64,000 nt of DNA, from positions 3,247,001-3,311,000 of the forward strand of contig NZ_CP085344.1 in assembly GCF_020618415.1 (NCBI RefSeq), in the 5' to 3' direction. Both the position numbers and the translations under genes were made by a program. The stretch comes from Cupriavidus sp. MP-37. Lineage in GTDB: Bacteria > Pseudomonadota > Gammaproteobacteria > Burkholderiales > Burkholderiaceae. The notes under the pieces were generated by a model. It was given only the letters and a program-made list of their open reading frames with translations. It made no database searches and had not been told where the DNA came from. Shown one piece after another: positions 1 through 10,781 of the stretch (position 1 is the stretch's first letter; each line of letters begins with the position of its first letter).

Positions 1-2
1 CC

Positions 3-1346
3 CTGCGCCGCGCCGGCGTGCCGGCCGCGGCGGCCAGCTTCTACGTGGTGCGGCTGGGCGACAGCACCGCGCGCGCCAGCTGGAACGCGCAGCAGCCGAT
101 GAACCCGGCCTCGACCATGAAGCTGGTCACCACCTTCGCCGGCCTGCAGCTGCTCGGGCCCGACTACCGCTGGCAGACCTCGCTCTACGCCGACGCGCAG
201 CCCGGCTTCGACGGCACCATCAACGGCAACGTCTACCTGCGCGGCCACGGCGATCCCAAGCTGGTGCCCGAGGAAATGGCCAAGCTGGTGGCGCGGGCGC
301 GCGCCGCCGGCGCCACCACCATCAACGGCGACCTGGTGCTGGACCGCAGCTACTTTGCCGAGGGCCTGGACAGCAACGGCACCATCGATGGCGAAGTGCA
401 GCGCGCCTACAACGTCGGCCCCGACGCGCTGCTGTACGCCTTCAAGACGCTGTCGTTCACGCTGACGCCGGATCCGGCCACGCAGACCGTGGCGGTCAGC
501 GTTACGCCGGAGCTGGCGCAACTGAAGCTGGACAACCGCCTCACGCTGACCAACGGCCGCTGCGGCGACTGGCAGAGCAGCGCCAGCCCGACCGTGCTGC
601 CGCAAGCCGACGGCACCGTGCTGGCCTCGTTCTCGGGCGACTATTCCAGCGACTGCGGCGAGCACGTGCTCAATATCGCCACGCTGTCGCACGCGGAATT
701 CACCTGGGGCGGCTTTGTCGCCGAGTGGCAGCGCGCCGGCGGGCGCTTTGCCCGCCTGCCGGCGCTGCGCAGCGGCAAGGTGCCGCGCGGCGCGGTGCTG
801 CTGGCGCGCCACTACGGCCTGCCACTGGCCGACATCGTGCGCGACATCAACAAGTTCTCGAACAACGTGATGGCACGGCAGCTGTTCCTGACCCTCGGCG
901 CCGAGATGGACCGCGGCGGGCCCGCCAGCACCGGGCGCTCGATCCGCGTGGTGCAGCGCTGGCTGGCGCGCCAGGGGCTGGACATGCCGGGGCTGGTGCT
1001 GGACAACGGCTCGGGCCTGTCGCGCGCGGAACGCATCAGCGCCTATGACATGGCGCGGCTGCTGCAGCAGGCCGCGGCCAGCCCGGTCGGGCCGGTGCTG
1101 ATCGACTCGTTGCCGGTGCTGGGCGTCGACGGCACGCTGCGCAACCGCCTGACCCGCGCCAGCGCGGCCGGCAGCGGCTACCTGAAGACCGGCACGCTGG
1201 CCGATGTGCGCGCGCTGGCCGGCTACGTCGACGCTGCCGAAGGCGGCCGCTACGTGGTCGTCAGCATGATCAACCATGCCAACGCCGCGCAGGCGCAGGA
1301 GGCGCACGACGCGCTGCTGCAGTGGGTGTACCGCGGGGCGCACTGA
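3..1346 (+). CDS. dacB: D-alanyl-D-alanine carboxypeptidase/endopeptidase, PBP4 type (5' end missing)
   Basis: A penicillin-binding protein of the PBP4 (peptidase S13) family. These are periplasmic enzymes that trim the terminal D-Ala of peptidoglycan stem peptides and cut D-Ala-mDAP cross-links. The reading frame is open to the window edge, so the signal peptide and start codon lie outside. All three active-site motifs are present in order: SxxK in NPASTMK (bases about 108-122, nucleophile Ser), SxN in FSNNVM (about 856), and KTG in KTGTL (about 1186). Roughly 440 residues are visible, close to a full mature PBP4. A 188-base gap separates it from azlC, so the two are probably not one operon. 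The family call is secure. Confidence 0.93.
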   Translation: MRRAGVPAAAASFYVVRLGDSTARASWNAQQPMNPASTMKLVTTFAGLQLLGPDYRWQTSLYADAQPGFDGTINGNVYLRGHGDPKLVPEEMAKLVARARAAGATTINGDLVLDRSYFAEGLDSNGTIDGEVQRAYNVGPDALLYAFKTLSFTLTPDPATQTVAVSVTPELAQLKLDNRLTLTNGRCGDWQSSASPTVLPQADGTVLASFSGDYSSDCGEHVLNIATLSHAEFTWGGFVAEWQRAGGRFARLPALRSGKVPRGAVLLARHYGLPLADIVRDINKFSNNVMARQLFLTLGAEMDRGGPASTGRSIRVVQRWLARQGLDMPGLVLDNGSGLSRAERISAYDMARLLQQAAASPVGPVLIDSLPVLGVDGTLRNRLTRASAAGSGYLKTGTLADVRALAGYVDAAEGGRYVVVSMINHANAAQAQEAHDALLQWVYRGAH

Positions 1347-1534
1347 CGCCGCTGCGGCCGGGCCGGGGCGCCGCGCCGTGGCCTGCCGCCAACGCCGCGG
1401 CGGCATTTTGTTAAGCGCTCACTTACCAGCCCGCCATCCCACCCTATAATGCCAGGGTGCCAGCCGCGTCCTGCGGCGGCAGCCTTCCGGGCCGGCCTTC
1501 GGCCCCGGGCCGCATCGCCCCCGCTTCCTCTGAC
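1347..1534. promoter_or_regulatory. dacB-azlC intergenic region with candidate promoter and operator
   Basis: The gap contains an exact TATAAT at 1445-1450, about 85 bases before the azlC start, a plausible -10 box. No convincing -35 hexamer sits 16-18 bases upstream. An imperfect palindrome, TAAG-N6-CTTA at 1412-1425, lies just upstream and has the look of a TetR-type operator. No regulator gene is adjacent, so this is only suggestive. Confidence 0.3.
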
Positions 1535-2371
1535 ATGACTTCCCGACAACCCCCGGCGTGGTTGCGCCTCTGGCATCGCTTCGCACCCGCCGAACGCGCC
1601 GGCTTTATCGACGGCGCGCGCCGCTTTGCCCCGTCCCTGCCCGCGGTATTTTCCTGGGGCCTGGTCACCGGCGTGGCCATGAGCAAATCCGTGCTGACCG
1701 TGCCCGAGGCCATCGGCATGTCGCTGCTGGTCTACGCCGGCTCGGCGCAGCTGGCGGTGCTGCCGCTGTTCGCCGCCGGACTGCCGCTGTGGACCATCTG
1801 GCTGACCGCGGCCATGGTCAACCTGCGCTTCGTCATCTTCAGCGCCGGCATGCAGCCGCATTTCAGCTACCTGACGCTGGCGCGGCGCACGGTGCTGGGC
1901 TTCTTCAACGGCGACCTGCATTTCGTCTACTTCCTGCAGAAGTACAGCACGCCCGGCTATGAACCCGGCAAGGAAGGCTACTTCTGGGGTATGGCGCTGA
2001 CCAATTTCTGCATGTGGCAGGTGTCGTCGATCATCGGCATCGTGCTGGCCAGCCTGTTCCCCGACAGCTGGGGCCTGGGGCTGGCCGGCACCATGGCGCT
2101 GATCCCGGTGATGATCGCCACCATCAATTCGCGCTCGACGCTGATGGCGGTGGTGATCTCCGCCGTGCTGGCGCTGCTGTGCTTCGACCTGCCGTACCGG
2201 CTCGGGCTGGTGGTGGCCGTGGTGGGCGCGATCGCCGCCGGCATGGCCAGCGACGAACTGGCCGCGCGCGCCGCGCTGCGCGGCATCCAGCGGCGCAGGC
2301 AGGCACCGCTGGCCAAGCCCGCCGCCAAGCCGGCACCCGAGCCTGCGGACGTACCCGGAGACCGCGCATGA
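1535..2371 (+). CDS. azlC: AzlC family branched-chain amino acid exporter, large subunit
   Basis: Large subunit of an AzlCD-type inner-membrane exporter, a family linked to efflux of branched-chain amino acids and analogues. The 278-residue product is strongly hydrophobic. It has several predicted membrane spans starting with the FSWGLVTGVAMSKSVL segment and the family-typical SLLVYAGSAQLAVLPL and MVNLRFVIFSA stretches. The open frame extends upstream to a GTG at 1457, but that extension (Pro/Ser/Gly-rich) is atypical; the ATG at 1535 (MTSRQPPAW) gives the normal family length. The stop overlaps the azlD start by ATGA, indicating translational coupling. The C-terminal tail is Lys/Ala/Pro-rich. 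Confidence 0.9.
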   Translation: MTSRQPPAWLRLWHRFAPAERAGFIDGARRFAPSLPAVFSWGLVTGVAMSKSVLTVPEAIGMSLLVYAGSAQLAVLPLFAAGLPLWTIWLTAAMVNLRFVIFSAGMQPHFSYLTLARRTVLGFFNGDLHFVYFLQKYSTPGYEPGKEGYFWGMALTNFCMWQVSSIIGIVLASLFPDSWGLGLAGTMALIPVMIATINSRSTLMAVVISAVLALLCFDLPYRLGLVVAVVGAIAAGMASDELAARAALRGIQRRRQAPLAKPAAKPAPEPADVPGDRA

Positions 2372-2694
2372 GCCATACCGAAGTCTGGATCGCGCTCGTC
2401 GGCATGGCGGTCGTCACCGTGATCACGCGCGCGCTGTTCCTGATGGCCGGCGAGCACATCACCGTGCCGGACCGCATCCAGCGCGCACTGCGCTATGCGC
2501 CGGCAGCAGCGCTGGCCGCCATCATCCTGCCGGACCTGATGACCTGGCAGGGGCATTTCACGGTGGCGTTGTCGAACTACAAGCTGATGGCGGGCGTGGC
2601 GGCGACGGTGTTCTACCTGCTGACGCGCAAGATGGTGGGGATGATTGCGGTGGGGATGGCGGTGTATACGGCGTTGCGGTGGTTGGGGGCGTAA
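2368..2694 (+). CDS. azlD: AzlD family transporter small subunit
   Basis: Small partner (108 residues) of AzlC. It is almost wholly hydrophobic with about three to four spans and carries the family-typical segment VITRALFLMAG near the N terminus followed by RALRYAPAAALAAIILP. Its ATG overlaps the azlC stop (ATGA), so the two subunits are made together. The substrate in this organism cannot be read from sequence. Confidence 0.9.
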   Translation: MSHTEVWIALVGMAVVTVITRALFLMAGEHITVPDRIQRALRYAPAAALAAIILPDLMTWQGHFTVALSNYKLMAGVAATVFYLLTRKMVGMIAVGMAVYTALRWLGA

Positions 2695-2723
2695 TGTTGA
2701 CGGCAGCAGGCCTGGCACACGCC

Positions 2724-2867
2724 TGCCCTCACCCCGGCCCTCTCCCGCACGCGGGAGAGGGAGCACACAGGCGGTAAGTGAGAGCAACCGAACTGGCTGA
2801 CCACTGGAGAGTGCCGGTGGTTTGCTCCCCTCGCCCGCTTGCGGGAGAGGGGCGGGGGTGAGGGCCG
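2724..2867. repeat. Palindromic repeat family A, inverted pair (copies A1 and A2)
   Basis: Two copies of a GC-rich element whose core is CTCTCCCGC-N4-GCGGGAGAG or a close variant, flanked by CCCTCACCCC. A1 (about 2726-2763) and A2 (about 2823-2867) face each other, so each copy forms a hairpin and the pair can form one long stem. Further copies lie at 5738-5862 and 63857-63902. The pair sits between the convergent azlD and tsaC genes and may act in transcription termination. No transposase is associated. Confidence 0.8.
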
Positions 2868-2909
2868 GCGTATCGACGAAGTGAGGCAAGCAGCAAGCCG
2901 CCCCCCACC

Positions 2910-3899
2910 CTACCCCCCAAACGCCGCCGCCGCCCGCTCCAACCTGTCCCGCACCCCGGCCCAGTCCTGCCCCTCGGGCAACACCTCGAACACCAGCTGC
3001 GTATACCCCTTCTTGTCGAGCGTGCGCAGCAGCCGGTACAGCTCGCGCGCATAGGTGCTGGCGTCGGCGGGCGCCTGCACCCAGGTGCAGCGCTGGTCCG
3101 CCAGCGGTGCGCGCCCGACCCAGGCCACGCGGGCATCCGCGGGCAGCGCTTCCAGGCGCGCGGCGGCGGCCTGCGCATCGGCCAGCAGCAGCGGCGTGTG
3201 CGGGGCGTAATGGGCTTTCAGGGTTCCGGACGCGCGCGGCGCGGCGGCGTCCGGCGGCAGCGGGGCCTCGCCCAGCACCTGCGCCAGCATCCCTACCGTG
3301 ATGGCACCGGGACGCAGCAGCACCGGGCCGATGCCCTGGTCCAGCCGCGACAGGTCGACGATGGTCGATTCGATGCCGACTTCGACGCCATCGCCTTCCA
3401 GCACATAGACCGCGTCGCCGAACTCATCGCGCACATGCTGCGCGGTGGTCGGGCTGACCTGGCCGAACTTGTTGGCCGAAGGCGCCGCGATGCCGCCGCG
3501 GCCGCGCTTGAAGCGCGACAGCAGCGCCTGCGCCACCGGATGCGACGGGCAGCGCAGGCCGATGCTGTCCTGCCCGCCGGCGACGGCGGCGTCGATATGC
3601 GCGGCGCGCTTCAGGATCAGCGTCAGCGGGCCGGGCCAGAAGGCGTCGATCAGCTGCTGCGCGGCCTCGGGCACGTCGTCGGTCCAGTAGCCGATGTCGG
3701 CGCCGTCGACCACGTGCACGATCACCGGATGGTTCGACGGCCGGCCCTTGAGCGCGAAGATGCGGCCGACCGCCGCGGGGTTTTCTGCATCGGCGCCAAG
3801 GCCGTAGACGGTCTCGGTCGGGAAGGCGACCAGTTGCCCGGCCTCGAGCAGGCGGACGGCTTCATCCAGTTCGGCGGCCGTGGGCGTGCGCGGCGACAT
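2910..3899 (-). CDS. tsaC: L-threonylcarbamoyladenylate synthase, Sua5/YciO/YrdC family
   Basis: Makes threonylcarbamoyl-AMP from Thr, bicarbonate and ATP, the first step of t6A37 tRNA modification. The 329 residues are longer than E. coli TsaC (about 190) and fit the two-domain Sua5 type. An N-terminal YrdC domain has FPTETVYGLGADA and KGRPSNHPVIVHV near the start and SANKFGQVSPTTAQHV near the middle. A C-terminal Sua5 domain follows the linker around RASGTLKAHYAPHTPLLL. It is the last gene of the minus-strand run, 39 bases after purK. Confidence 0.93.
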   Translation of the reverse strand: MSPRTPTAAELDEAVRLLEAGQLVAFPTETVYGLGADAENPAAVGRIFALKGRPSNHPVIVHVVDGADIGYWTDDVPEAAQQLIDAFWPGPLTLILKRAAHIDAAVAGGQDSIGLRCPSHPVAQALLSRFKRGRGGIAAPSANKFGQVSPTTAQHVRDEFGDAVYVLEGDGVEVGIESTIVDLSRLDQGIGPVLLRPGAITVGMLAQVLGEAPLPPDAAAPRASGTLKAHYAPHTPLLLADAQAAAARLEALPADARVAWVGRAPLADQRCTWVQAPADASTYARELYRLLRTLDKKGYTQLVFEVLPEGQDWAGVRDRLERAAAAFGG

Positions 3900-3938
3900 C
3901 GTGTTCCTTCAGGGTGTGGCGCGACGGCCGATGGAAAA

Positions 3939-5183
3939 TCAGAGCGGAATGTGCAGCGCCTGCGCGGCCGCCCGGAAAGCGGCGTCGGCGGCCTCGGCAT
4001 GCTCGCCGATGCAGTTGACGTGCCCCATCTTGCGCGACGGGCGCGCATCGCTCTTGCCGTACAGGTGCAGCTTGGCGCCGGGTTGCGCCACCACTTCGTC
4101 CCAGGCCGGGGTGCGCTCCAGCCCGAACTCGAACCATACGTCGCCGAGCAGGTTCAGCATCTTGCCGGCCGAATGCTGGCGCGTGCTGCCCAGCGGCAGC
4201 CGCGCCATGGCGCGCACCTGCTGTTCGAACTGGCTGGTCTCGCACGCGTCCATGGTGATATGGCCGGAATTGTGCGGGCGCGGCGCCATTTCGTTGGCGA
4301 CCAGCGAACCATCGGTCAGCACGAAGAACTCGATGCACAGCACGCCGACATAGCCCATTTCGGTGGCAATGGCGGCGGCGGCGGCGCGGGCGCGCTCGGC
4401 GATCTCGGGCGAGACGCTGGTCGACGGCATCTCGGTCGAGAACAGGATGCCGTCGCGGTGCACGTTCTCGGCCAGCGGCCAGGTCGCGGTGGCGCCGTCC
4501 GCGCCGCGCGCGGCCAGCACCGATACCTCGTACGCCAGCGGCAGCATGCGCTCCAGCACGCACGGCACGTGCTGCATCGCCTTCCACGCGGCGCGCACGT
4601 CGTCGCGCGTCTTCACGCGCGCCTGGCCCTTGCCGTCGTAGCCCATGCGCGCGGTCTTGAGGATGCCGGGCAGCACGTGGTCGGGCAGCTGGTCGACGTC
4701 GGCGTCGTGCTGGATCACCCAGTGCGGGGCGGTCGGCACGCCGGTGCGCTCGGCGCAGGCGGCAAAGAACTTCTTCTCGCCGATGCGGTTCTGCGCGATC
4801 GACACGCAATAGCCGCGCGGCGCAACGAACGCGCCCAGCTGCTCGAGCCGGTCCAGCGACAGCGACGGCACGTTCTCGAACTCGGTGCTGACCGCCTGGC
4901 ACAGCTTGCCCATCTCGGCCAGCGCGGCCTCGTCGGTGTACTGGGCGCAGATATGCTTGTCGGCGACCACGCCCGCCGGGCTGTCCTGGTCCGGGTCGAG
5001 CACGCACACGCGATAGCCCATCGCCTGCGCCGCATGCGTGAACATGCGGCCGAGCTGGCCGCCGCCCAGCATGCCCAGCCACGCGCCGGGCAGGATGGGC
5101 GCGTCGGGACGGTCGACGCCGAACTCGGCGCGCGATTCCGGCGTGTGGGCTTCGGAGAGGTGGGGATGGATATCGGTAGGCAT
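3939..5183 (-). CDS. purK: 5-(carboxyamino)imidazole ribonucleotide synthase
   Basis: ATP-grasp enzyme of purine synthesis that carboxylates AIR to N5-CAIR using ATP and bicarbonate; PurE then converts N5-CAIR to CAIR. The 414-residue protein has the Gly-rich start of the fold ([18 protein letters not shown], about residues 36-53) and family motifs ENVPSLS, ECFVL-like IEFFVLTDG and [11 protein letters not shown]. It carries about 30 extra residues before the conserved core compared with E. coli PurK. The gap from purE is 41 bases. Confidence 0.95.
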   Translation of the reverse strand: MPTDIHPHLSEAHTPESRAEFGVDRPDAPILPGAWLGMLGGGQLGRMFTHAAQAMGYRVCVLDPDQDSPAGVVADKHICAQYTDEAALAEMGKLCQAVSTEFENVPSLSLDRLEQLGAFVAPRGYCVSIAQNRIGEKKFFAACAERTGVPTAPHWVIQHDADVDQLPDHVLPGILKTARMGYDGKGQARVKTRDDVRAAWKAMQHVPCVLERMLPLAYEVSVLAARGADGATATWPLAENVHRDGILFSTEMPSTSVSPEIAERARAAAAAIATEMGYVGVLCIEFFVLTDGSLVANEMAPRPHNSGHITMDACETSQFEQQVRAMARLPLGSTRQHSAGKMLNLLGDVWFEFGLERTPAWDEVVAQPGAKLHLYGKSDARPSRKMGHVNCIGEHAEAADAAFRAAAQALHIPL

Positions 5184-5224
5184 TGCTCGGTTCCGTGTGG
5201 GTCCGGAGGATTACAGCGACAGCA

Positions 5225-5722
5225 TTACAGCGGCAACGTCATCGCGCGCGCGGCTTCGGTCTGCTTGGCGCGGAACGCTTCCAGCGCGGCGGCCAGGGCG
5301 TCGTCGGTGGTCGCCAGCGTGGCGATCGCGTGCAGCGCGGCGTTGGCCGCGCCCGCCTCGCCGATGGCGAAGGTGGCGACCGGCACGCCCTTGGGCATCT
5401 GCACGATCGACAGCAGCGAATCTTCGCCGCGCAGGTACTTCGACGGCACGGGCACGCCGAACACCGGCACGATGGTCTTGGCGGCGATCATGCCGGGCAG
5501 GTGCGCGGCACCGCCGGCACCGGCGATGATGGCGCGCAGGCCACGGCTGCGGGCGCTCTCGGCATAGCTGAACATATCGTCGGCCATGCGGTGCGCGGAC
5601 ACCACCTGGGCTTCGAACGGCACGCCGAAATCCTTCAGCATCGCCACGGCGTGCTGCATCACGTCCCAGTCGGAGCTGCTGCCCATGACGACGCCGACCA
5701 GTGGCTTTTGATTAGTGCTCAC
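5225..5722 (-). CDS. purE: N5-carboxyaminoimidazole ribonucleotide mutase
   Basis: Class I PurE, which isomerises N5-CAIR (the PurK product) to CAIR. The 165 residues match the family. The active-site segment [14 protein letters not shown] is at the N terminus, SAHRMADDM near residue 47, and the GGAAHLPGM loop follows. The frame is open further upstream through repeat family A, but GTG at 5722 (VSTNQKPL) is preceded at the right spacing by GGAAGGA, so this GTG is the start. purK follows after 41 bases. Confidence 0.95.
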   Translation of the reverse strand: MSTNQKPLVGVVMGSSSDWDVMQHAVAMLKDFGVPFEAQVVSAHRMADDMFSYAESARSRGLRAIIAGAGGAAHLPGMIAAKTIVPVFGVPVPSKYLRGEDSLLSIVQMPKGVPVATFAIGEAGAANAALHAIATLATTDDALAAALEAFRAKQTEAARAMTLPL

Positions 5723-5737
5723 TTCAAGATCCTTCCT

Positions 5738-5862
5738 GTTTGCTCCCCTCTCCCGCTTGCGGGAGAGGGGCGGGGGTGAGGGCCGGCGCTTCTTGATGCG
5801 TGGCACCTTGCTAAACCACCCCTCACCCTGCCCTCTCCCCATGCGGGGAGAGGGGAACACCA
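5738..5862. repeat. Palindromic repeat family A, inverted pair (copies A3 and A4)
   Basis: A second facing pair of family A elements fills the purC-purE gap: A3 (about 5738-5789, core CTCTCCCGC-TT-GCGGGAGAG) and A4 (about 5817-5862, core CTCTCCCC-AT-GCGGGGAGAG). The pair lies inside what would otherwise be a purCEK transcript, upstream of the purE ribosome-binding site, so it could form stable RNA structure there. Confidence 0.8.
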
Positions 5863-5890
5863 TCGGCTTGCGGGAAGCCGGTGGTCCCTC

Positions 5891-6805
5891 TTACTTCAGT
5901 TCTTCACCCGTCAGGCGCGTCAGCGCCTCGCGGTACTTCGCCGCGGTCTTCTCGATCACGTCGTCCGGCAGCTGCGGCGCCGGCGCGGTCTTGGGCCACG
6001 GCTTGCCGTCGATGCGCACGGCTTCCAGCCAGTCGCGCACGAACTGCTTGTCGAACGACGGCGGGTTGGTGCCCACCTGGTACGAATCGGCCGGCCAGAA
6101 GCGCGACGAGTCGGCGGTCAGCACTTCGTCCATCAGCGTCAGCACGCCGTTGTCGTCCAGGCCGAACTCGAACTTGGTGTCGGCGATGATAATGCCGCGC
6201 GTGGCCGCGAACTCGGCCGCTTCCTTGTACAGGCGGATCGAGATCTCGCGCATCTGGCGCGCCAGCGCGATGCCGATGCGGGCCTCGACTTCGGCGAACG
6301 AGATGTTCTCGTCGTGCTCGCCCATCTCGGCCTTGGCCGCCGGCGTGAAGATCGGCTCGGGCAGCTTCTGCGCATTCTGCAGGCCCGGCGGCAGTTCGAT
6401 GCCGCACACCTTGCCGGTGGCCTGGTAGTCCTTCCAGCCGCTGCCGGCAAGGTAGCCGCGCACCACGGCCTCGACCAGGATCGGCTTCAGGCGCTTGACC
6501 ACCACCGCGCGGCCCCTGACCTGCTCCACTTCATCCGCGGCCACCACGGTCTCGGGCGCGATGCCGGTCTCGTGGTTGGGCACGATGTGGGCGAGCTTGC
6601 GGAACCAGAAGTTCGCCATCTGGTTCAGCACGCGGCCCTTGTCGGGAATCGGCTCGCCCATGATGACGTCGAACGCCGACAGGCGGTCGGTGGTGACGAT
6701 CAGCAGCTTGTCGTTGCCGACGGCGTAGTTGTCGCGCACCTTGCCGTGGCCCAGCAGCGGCAGCGAGTTGATGGAGGACTGGTAGAGAGCGTTAGGCATG
6801 GTCAA
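5891..6805 (-). CDS. purC: Phosphoribosylaminoimidazole-succinocarboxamide (SAICAR) synthase
   Basis: Condenses CAIR with aspartate using ATP to give SAICAR, the step after PurK/PurE. The 304-residue product is the longer (yeast-like) form. It contains [30 protein letters not shown] N-terminal signatures (GKVRDNY near residue 21), [13 protein letters not shown] and the later FEFGLDD and [13 protein letters not shown] segments. An in-frame second Met two codons downstream (MPNALYQ) is an equally possible start. It sits upstream of purE in the same direction, separated by the A3/A4 repeat pair. Confidence 0.95.
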   Translation of the reverse strand: MTMPNALYQSSINSLPLLGHGKVRDNYAVGNDKLLIVTTDRLSAFDVIMGEPIPDKGRVLNQMANFWFRKLAHIVPNHETGIAPETVVAADEVEQVRGRAVVVKRLKPILVEAVVRGYLAGSGWKDYQATGKVCGIELPPGLQNAQKLPEPIFTPAAKAEMGEHDENISFAEVEARIGIALARQMREISIRLYKEAAEFAATRGIIIADTKFEFGLDDNGVLTLMDEVLTADSSRFWPADSYQVGTNPPSFDKQFVRDWLEAVRIDGKPWPKTAPAPQLPDDVIEKTAAKYREALTRLTGEELK

Positions 6806-6845
6806 TACGGCGGAGCCGGCAAAAAAGCGAGGTGCTCAGAAAAGC

Positions 6846-6937
6846 GTCGTCCCCGCGCAGGCGGGGACCCAGTGACTTTGTCTTTCTCCAGCGCCTGATG
6901 AAAGACACTGGGTTCCCGCCTGCGCGGGAACGACGGT
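6846..6937. repeat. Palindromic repeat family B, inverted pair
   Basis: Two copies of a second dispersed element, of the form CGTC-N2-CCCGCGCAGGCGGG-N-ACCCAG, face each other across about 30 bases in the fba-purC gap. A matching pair is at 17811-17885. Each copy is itself a palindrome (CCCGC-GCA-GCGGG type), and the pair forms a longer inverted repeat. Possible role as a transcript-end or attenuating hairpin; no mobility gene is linked. Confidence 0.8.
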
Positions 6938-6941
6938 CAGG

Positions 6942-8006
6942 TTACTGCACGACCTGCGCCAGCTTGCCCGACTTGTACTGCTGCGCGATCTCGCTCAGCG
7001 CGACCGGCTTGATCTTGCCGGCCTGGCCTTCGCAGCCGAACGCCAGGTAGCGTGCCTTGCACACCTGCTTGGCGGCTTCGCGGGCCGGCTTCAGGTATTC
7101 GCGCGGGTCGAACTTGCTCGGGTTCTCGACGAAGAAGCGGCGGATCGCGCCGGTCATGGCCAGGCGGATGTCGGTGTCGATGTTGATCTTGCGCACGCCG
7201 TACTTGATCGCTTCCTGGATTTCCTCGACCGGCACGCCGTAGGTTTCCTTCATGTCGCCGCCGAACTTGCGGATCTCTTCCAGCAGTTCCTGCGGCACCG
7301 ACGACGAGCCGTGCATCACCAGGTGGGTGTTGGGGATGCGGGCGTGGATTTCCTTGATGCGGTTGATCGCCAGGATGTCGCCGGTGGGCTTGCGGGTGAA
7401 CTTGTAGGCGCCGTGCGAGGTGCCGATGGCGATCGCCAGCGCGTCGAGCTGGGTGGCCTTGACGAAGTCGGCGGCCTGCTCGGGATCGGTCAACAGCATG
7501 GAGTGGTCCAGCTTGCCTTCGGCGCCGATGCCGTCTTCTTCGCCGGCTTCACCGGTTTCGAGCGAGCCCAGGCAGCCCAGCTCGCCCTCGACGGTCACGC
7601 CGATGGCGTGCGACAGCTGCACCACCTTGCGGGTCACGTCGACGTTGTATTCGTAGTCGGCCGGGGTCTTGCCGTCTTCGCGCAGCGAGCCGTCCATCAT
7701 CACCGACGAGAAGCCCAGGTCGATCGCGGCCTGGCAGATCGCCGGCGACTGGCCGTGGTCCTGGTGCATCACCACCGGGATGTGCGGATAGGCTTCGACC
7801 GCGGCTTCGATCAGGTGGCGCAGGAAGTGCTCGCCGGCGTATTTGCGGGCGCCGGCCGAGGCTTGCATGATCACCGGAGCGTTGACCTCGTCGGCCGCCT
7901 GCATGATGGCCTGCACTTGCTCGAGGTTGTTCACGTTGAAGGCCGGCAGGCCGTAGCTGTTCTCGGCTGCGTGGTCCAGCAGCTGGCGCATCGAAACGAG
8001 TGGCAT
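6942..8006 (-). CDS. fba: Fructose-1,6-bisphosphate aldolase, class II
   Basis: Zinc-dependent aldolase that interconverts fructose-1,6-bisphosphate with DHAP and glyceraldehyde-3-phosphate. The 354-residue length and sequence fit the Calvin-type class II branch (as in CbbA). The metal-binding and catalytic segments are [10 protein letters not shown] (about residue 78), [10 protein letters not shown] and [10 protein letters not shown], with NIDTD toward the C terminus. It follows pyk by 50 bases in the same direction, after pgk, so it belongs to a lower-glycolysis cluster. Confidence 0.96.
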   Translation of the reverse strand: MPLVSMRQLLDHAAENSYGLPAFNVNNLEQVQAIMQAADEVNAPVIMQASAGARKYAGEHFLRHLIEAAVEAYPHIPVVMHQDHGQSPAICQAAIDLGFSSVMMDGSLREDGKTPADYEYNVDVTRKVVQLSHAIGVTVEGELGCLGSLETGEAGEEDGIGAEGKLDHSMLLTDPEQAADFVKATQLDALAIAIGTSHGAYKFTRKPTGDILAINRIKEIHARIPNTHLVMHGSSSVPQELLEEIRKFGGDMKETYGVPVEEIQEAIKYGVRKINIDTDIRLAMTGAIRRFFVENPSKFDPREYLKPAREAAKQVCKARYLAFGCEGQAGKIKPVALSEIAQQYKSGKLAQVVQ

Positions 8007-8056
8007 GTCTAACTCCTAAATGAAAATGGGATGTCTCGGTATTTTTTTGTCGGCGC

Positions 8057-9493
8057 TCAATGCCCCACCCTGACGATCTTCAGGGTGTTGGTACCGCCCG
8101 GCTGGCCCATCGGCTCGCCAATGGTCAGCACGATGAAATCGCCCCGCTGCACCACGCCCTGCGCCAGCAGCAGTTCCTCGGCCTGCTCCAGCGCGGTATC
8201 GCGGTCGGTGCTCGACTGCAGCGGCAGCGGCACCACGTTGCGGTACAGCTGCATCTTGCGCTGCGACGCCAGGTTGGGCGTCATCGCGTAGATCGGTACA
8301 TGGATGCGGTGCCGGCTCATCCACAGCGCGGTCGCGCCGGAATCGGTCAGCGCCGCGATCGCCTTCACCTGCAAATGATAGGCGGTGAACAGTGCCCCCA
8401 TCGCCACGGACTGGTCGATGCGCGAGAAGGTCTGGTTCAGGAAATCGGTGTCGAGCTGCACCACCTCGGACTTCTCGGCCTCGATGCAGACCGCGGCCAT
8501 GGCCTCGACGGTCTCGACCGGATAGCGGCCGGCGGCGGTCTCGGCCGACAGCATCACGGCGTCGGTGCCGTCCAGCACGGCGTTGGCCACGTCCGAGACC
8601 TCGGCGCGGGTCGGCACCGGGTTGACGATCATGCTTTCCATCATCTGCGTGGCGGTGATGGTGAGCTTGTTGGCCTCGCGCGCCAGCTTGATCATGCGCT
8701 TCTGCAGCGCCGGCACGGCGGCGTTGCCGACTTCCACGGCCAGGTCGCCACGCGCCACCATAATGCCGTCGGAGGCCTGCAGGATTTCTTCCAGCACGCC
8801 CGGATGGATGGCCTCGGCGCGCTCGATCTTGGCGATCATGCGGGCCCGGTGGCCGTGCGGCTGGCCGGCCACGGCGGCCAGCTGGCGCGCCATTTCCATG
8901 TCGGTGGCGTTCTTGGGGAAGCTCACCGCGAGGTAGTCCGCGCCCAGGGCCATGGCGGTCTTGATGTCGTCCATGTCCTTGGCGGTCAGCGCCGGCGCCG
9001 ACAGCCCGCCGCCCTGGCGGTTGATGCCCTTGTTATTGGACAGCTCGCCGCCGACGCGCACGGTGGTGAAGATCTCGTTGCCCAGCACGCGGTCGACCAC
9101 CAGCACGATCAGGCCGTCGTTGAGCAGCAGCAGGTCGCCCGGCCCGACGTCGCGCGGCAGGTCCTGGTAGTCCAGGCCGGCGCGCTCTTCGTTGCCGAGC
9201 TTGCAGTTGGAATCGAGGATGAAGGGCTCGCCCGCCTTGAGCAGGATCTTGCCGTGCTCGAACTTGCCCACGCGGATCTTGGGGCCCTGCAGGTCGGCCA
9301 TGATGGCGACCTCGCGCCCGCACGCCTGCGCCGCCTCGCGCACCAGCCGGGCGCGGTCGAGGTGGTCCTGGGCGGTGCCGTGCGAAAAGTTCAGCCGCAC
9401 CACGTCGACCCCTGCCGCGATCATGCGCGTCAGGATCTCCAGCGAGCTGGAGGCGGGGCCGATGGTGGCGACGATCTTGGTGGAACGGGTCAT
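8057..9493 (-). CDS. pyk: Pyruvate kinase
   Basis: Transfers phosphate from phosphoenolpyruvate to ADP. The 478-residue length is normal. The start at 9493 gives the family N terminus MTRSTKIVATIGPASSS; the open frame continues upstream but without homology. Visible motifs include MADLQGPKIRVG, the catalytic Lys/Glu region MIAKIERAEA, MVARGDLAVEVG and TATQMMESMI. It lies 91 bases after pgk and 50 bases before fba. Confidence 0.96.
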   Translation of the reverse strand: MTRSTKIVATIGPASSSLEILTRMIAAGVDVVRLNFSHGTAQDHLDRARLVREAAQACGREVAIMADLQGPKIRVGKFEHGKILLKAGEPFILDSNCKLGNEERAGLDYQDLPRDVGPGDLLLLNDGLIVLVVDRVLGNEIFTTVRVGGELSNNKGINRQGGGLSAPALTAKDMDDIKTAMALGADYLAVSFPKNATDMEMARQLAAVAGQPHGHRARMIAKIERAEAIHPGVLEEILQASDGIMVARGDLAVEVGNAAVPALQKRMIKLAREANKLTITATQMMESMIVNPVPTRAEVSDVANAVLDGTDAVMLSAETAAGRYPVETVEAMAAVCIEAEKSEVVQLDTDFLNQTFSRIDQSVAMGALFTAYHLQVKAIAALTDSGATALWMSRHRIHVPIYAMTPNLASQRKMQLYRNVVPLPLQSSTDRDTALEQAEELLLAQGVVQRGDFIVLTIGEPMGQPGGTNTLKIVRVGH

Positions 9494-9584
9494 GCGGGGT
9501 TTCCTGGTTTCAGCGCTCGATGGCCCGACGGCCGGTTGGCGCGACCGGCGGGCCGACGGCTCCGCCAGGCGCGGGGCGGATGCG

Positions 9585-10781
<1,197 letters not shown>

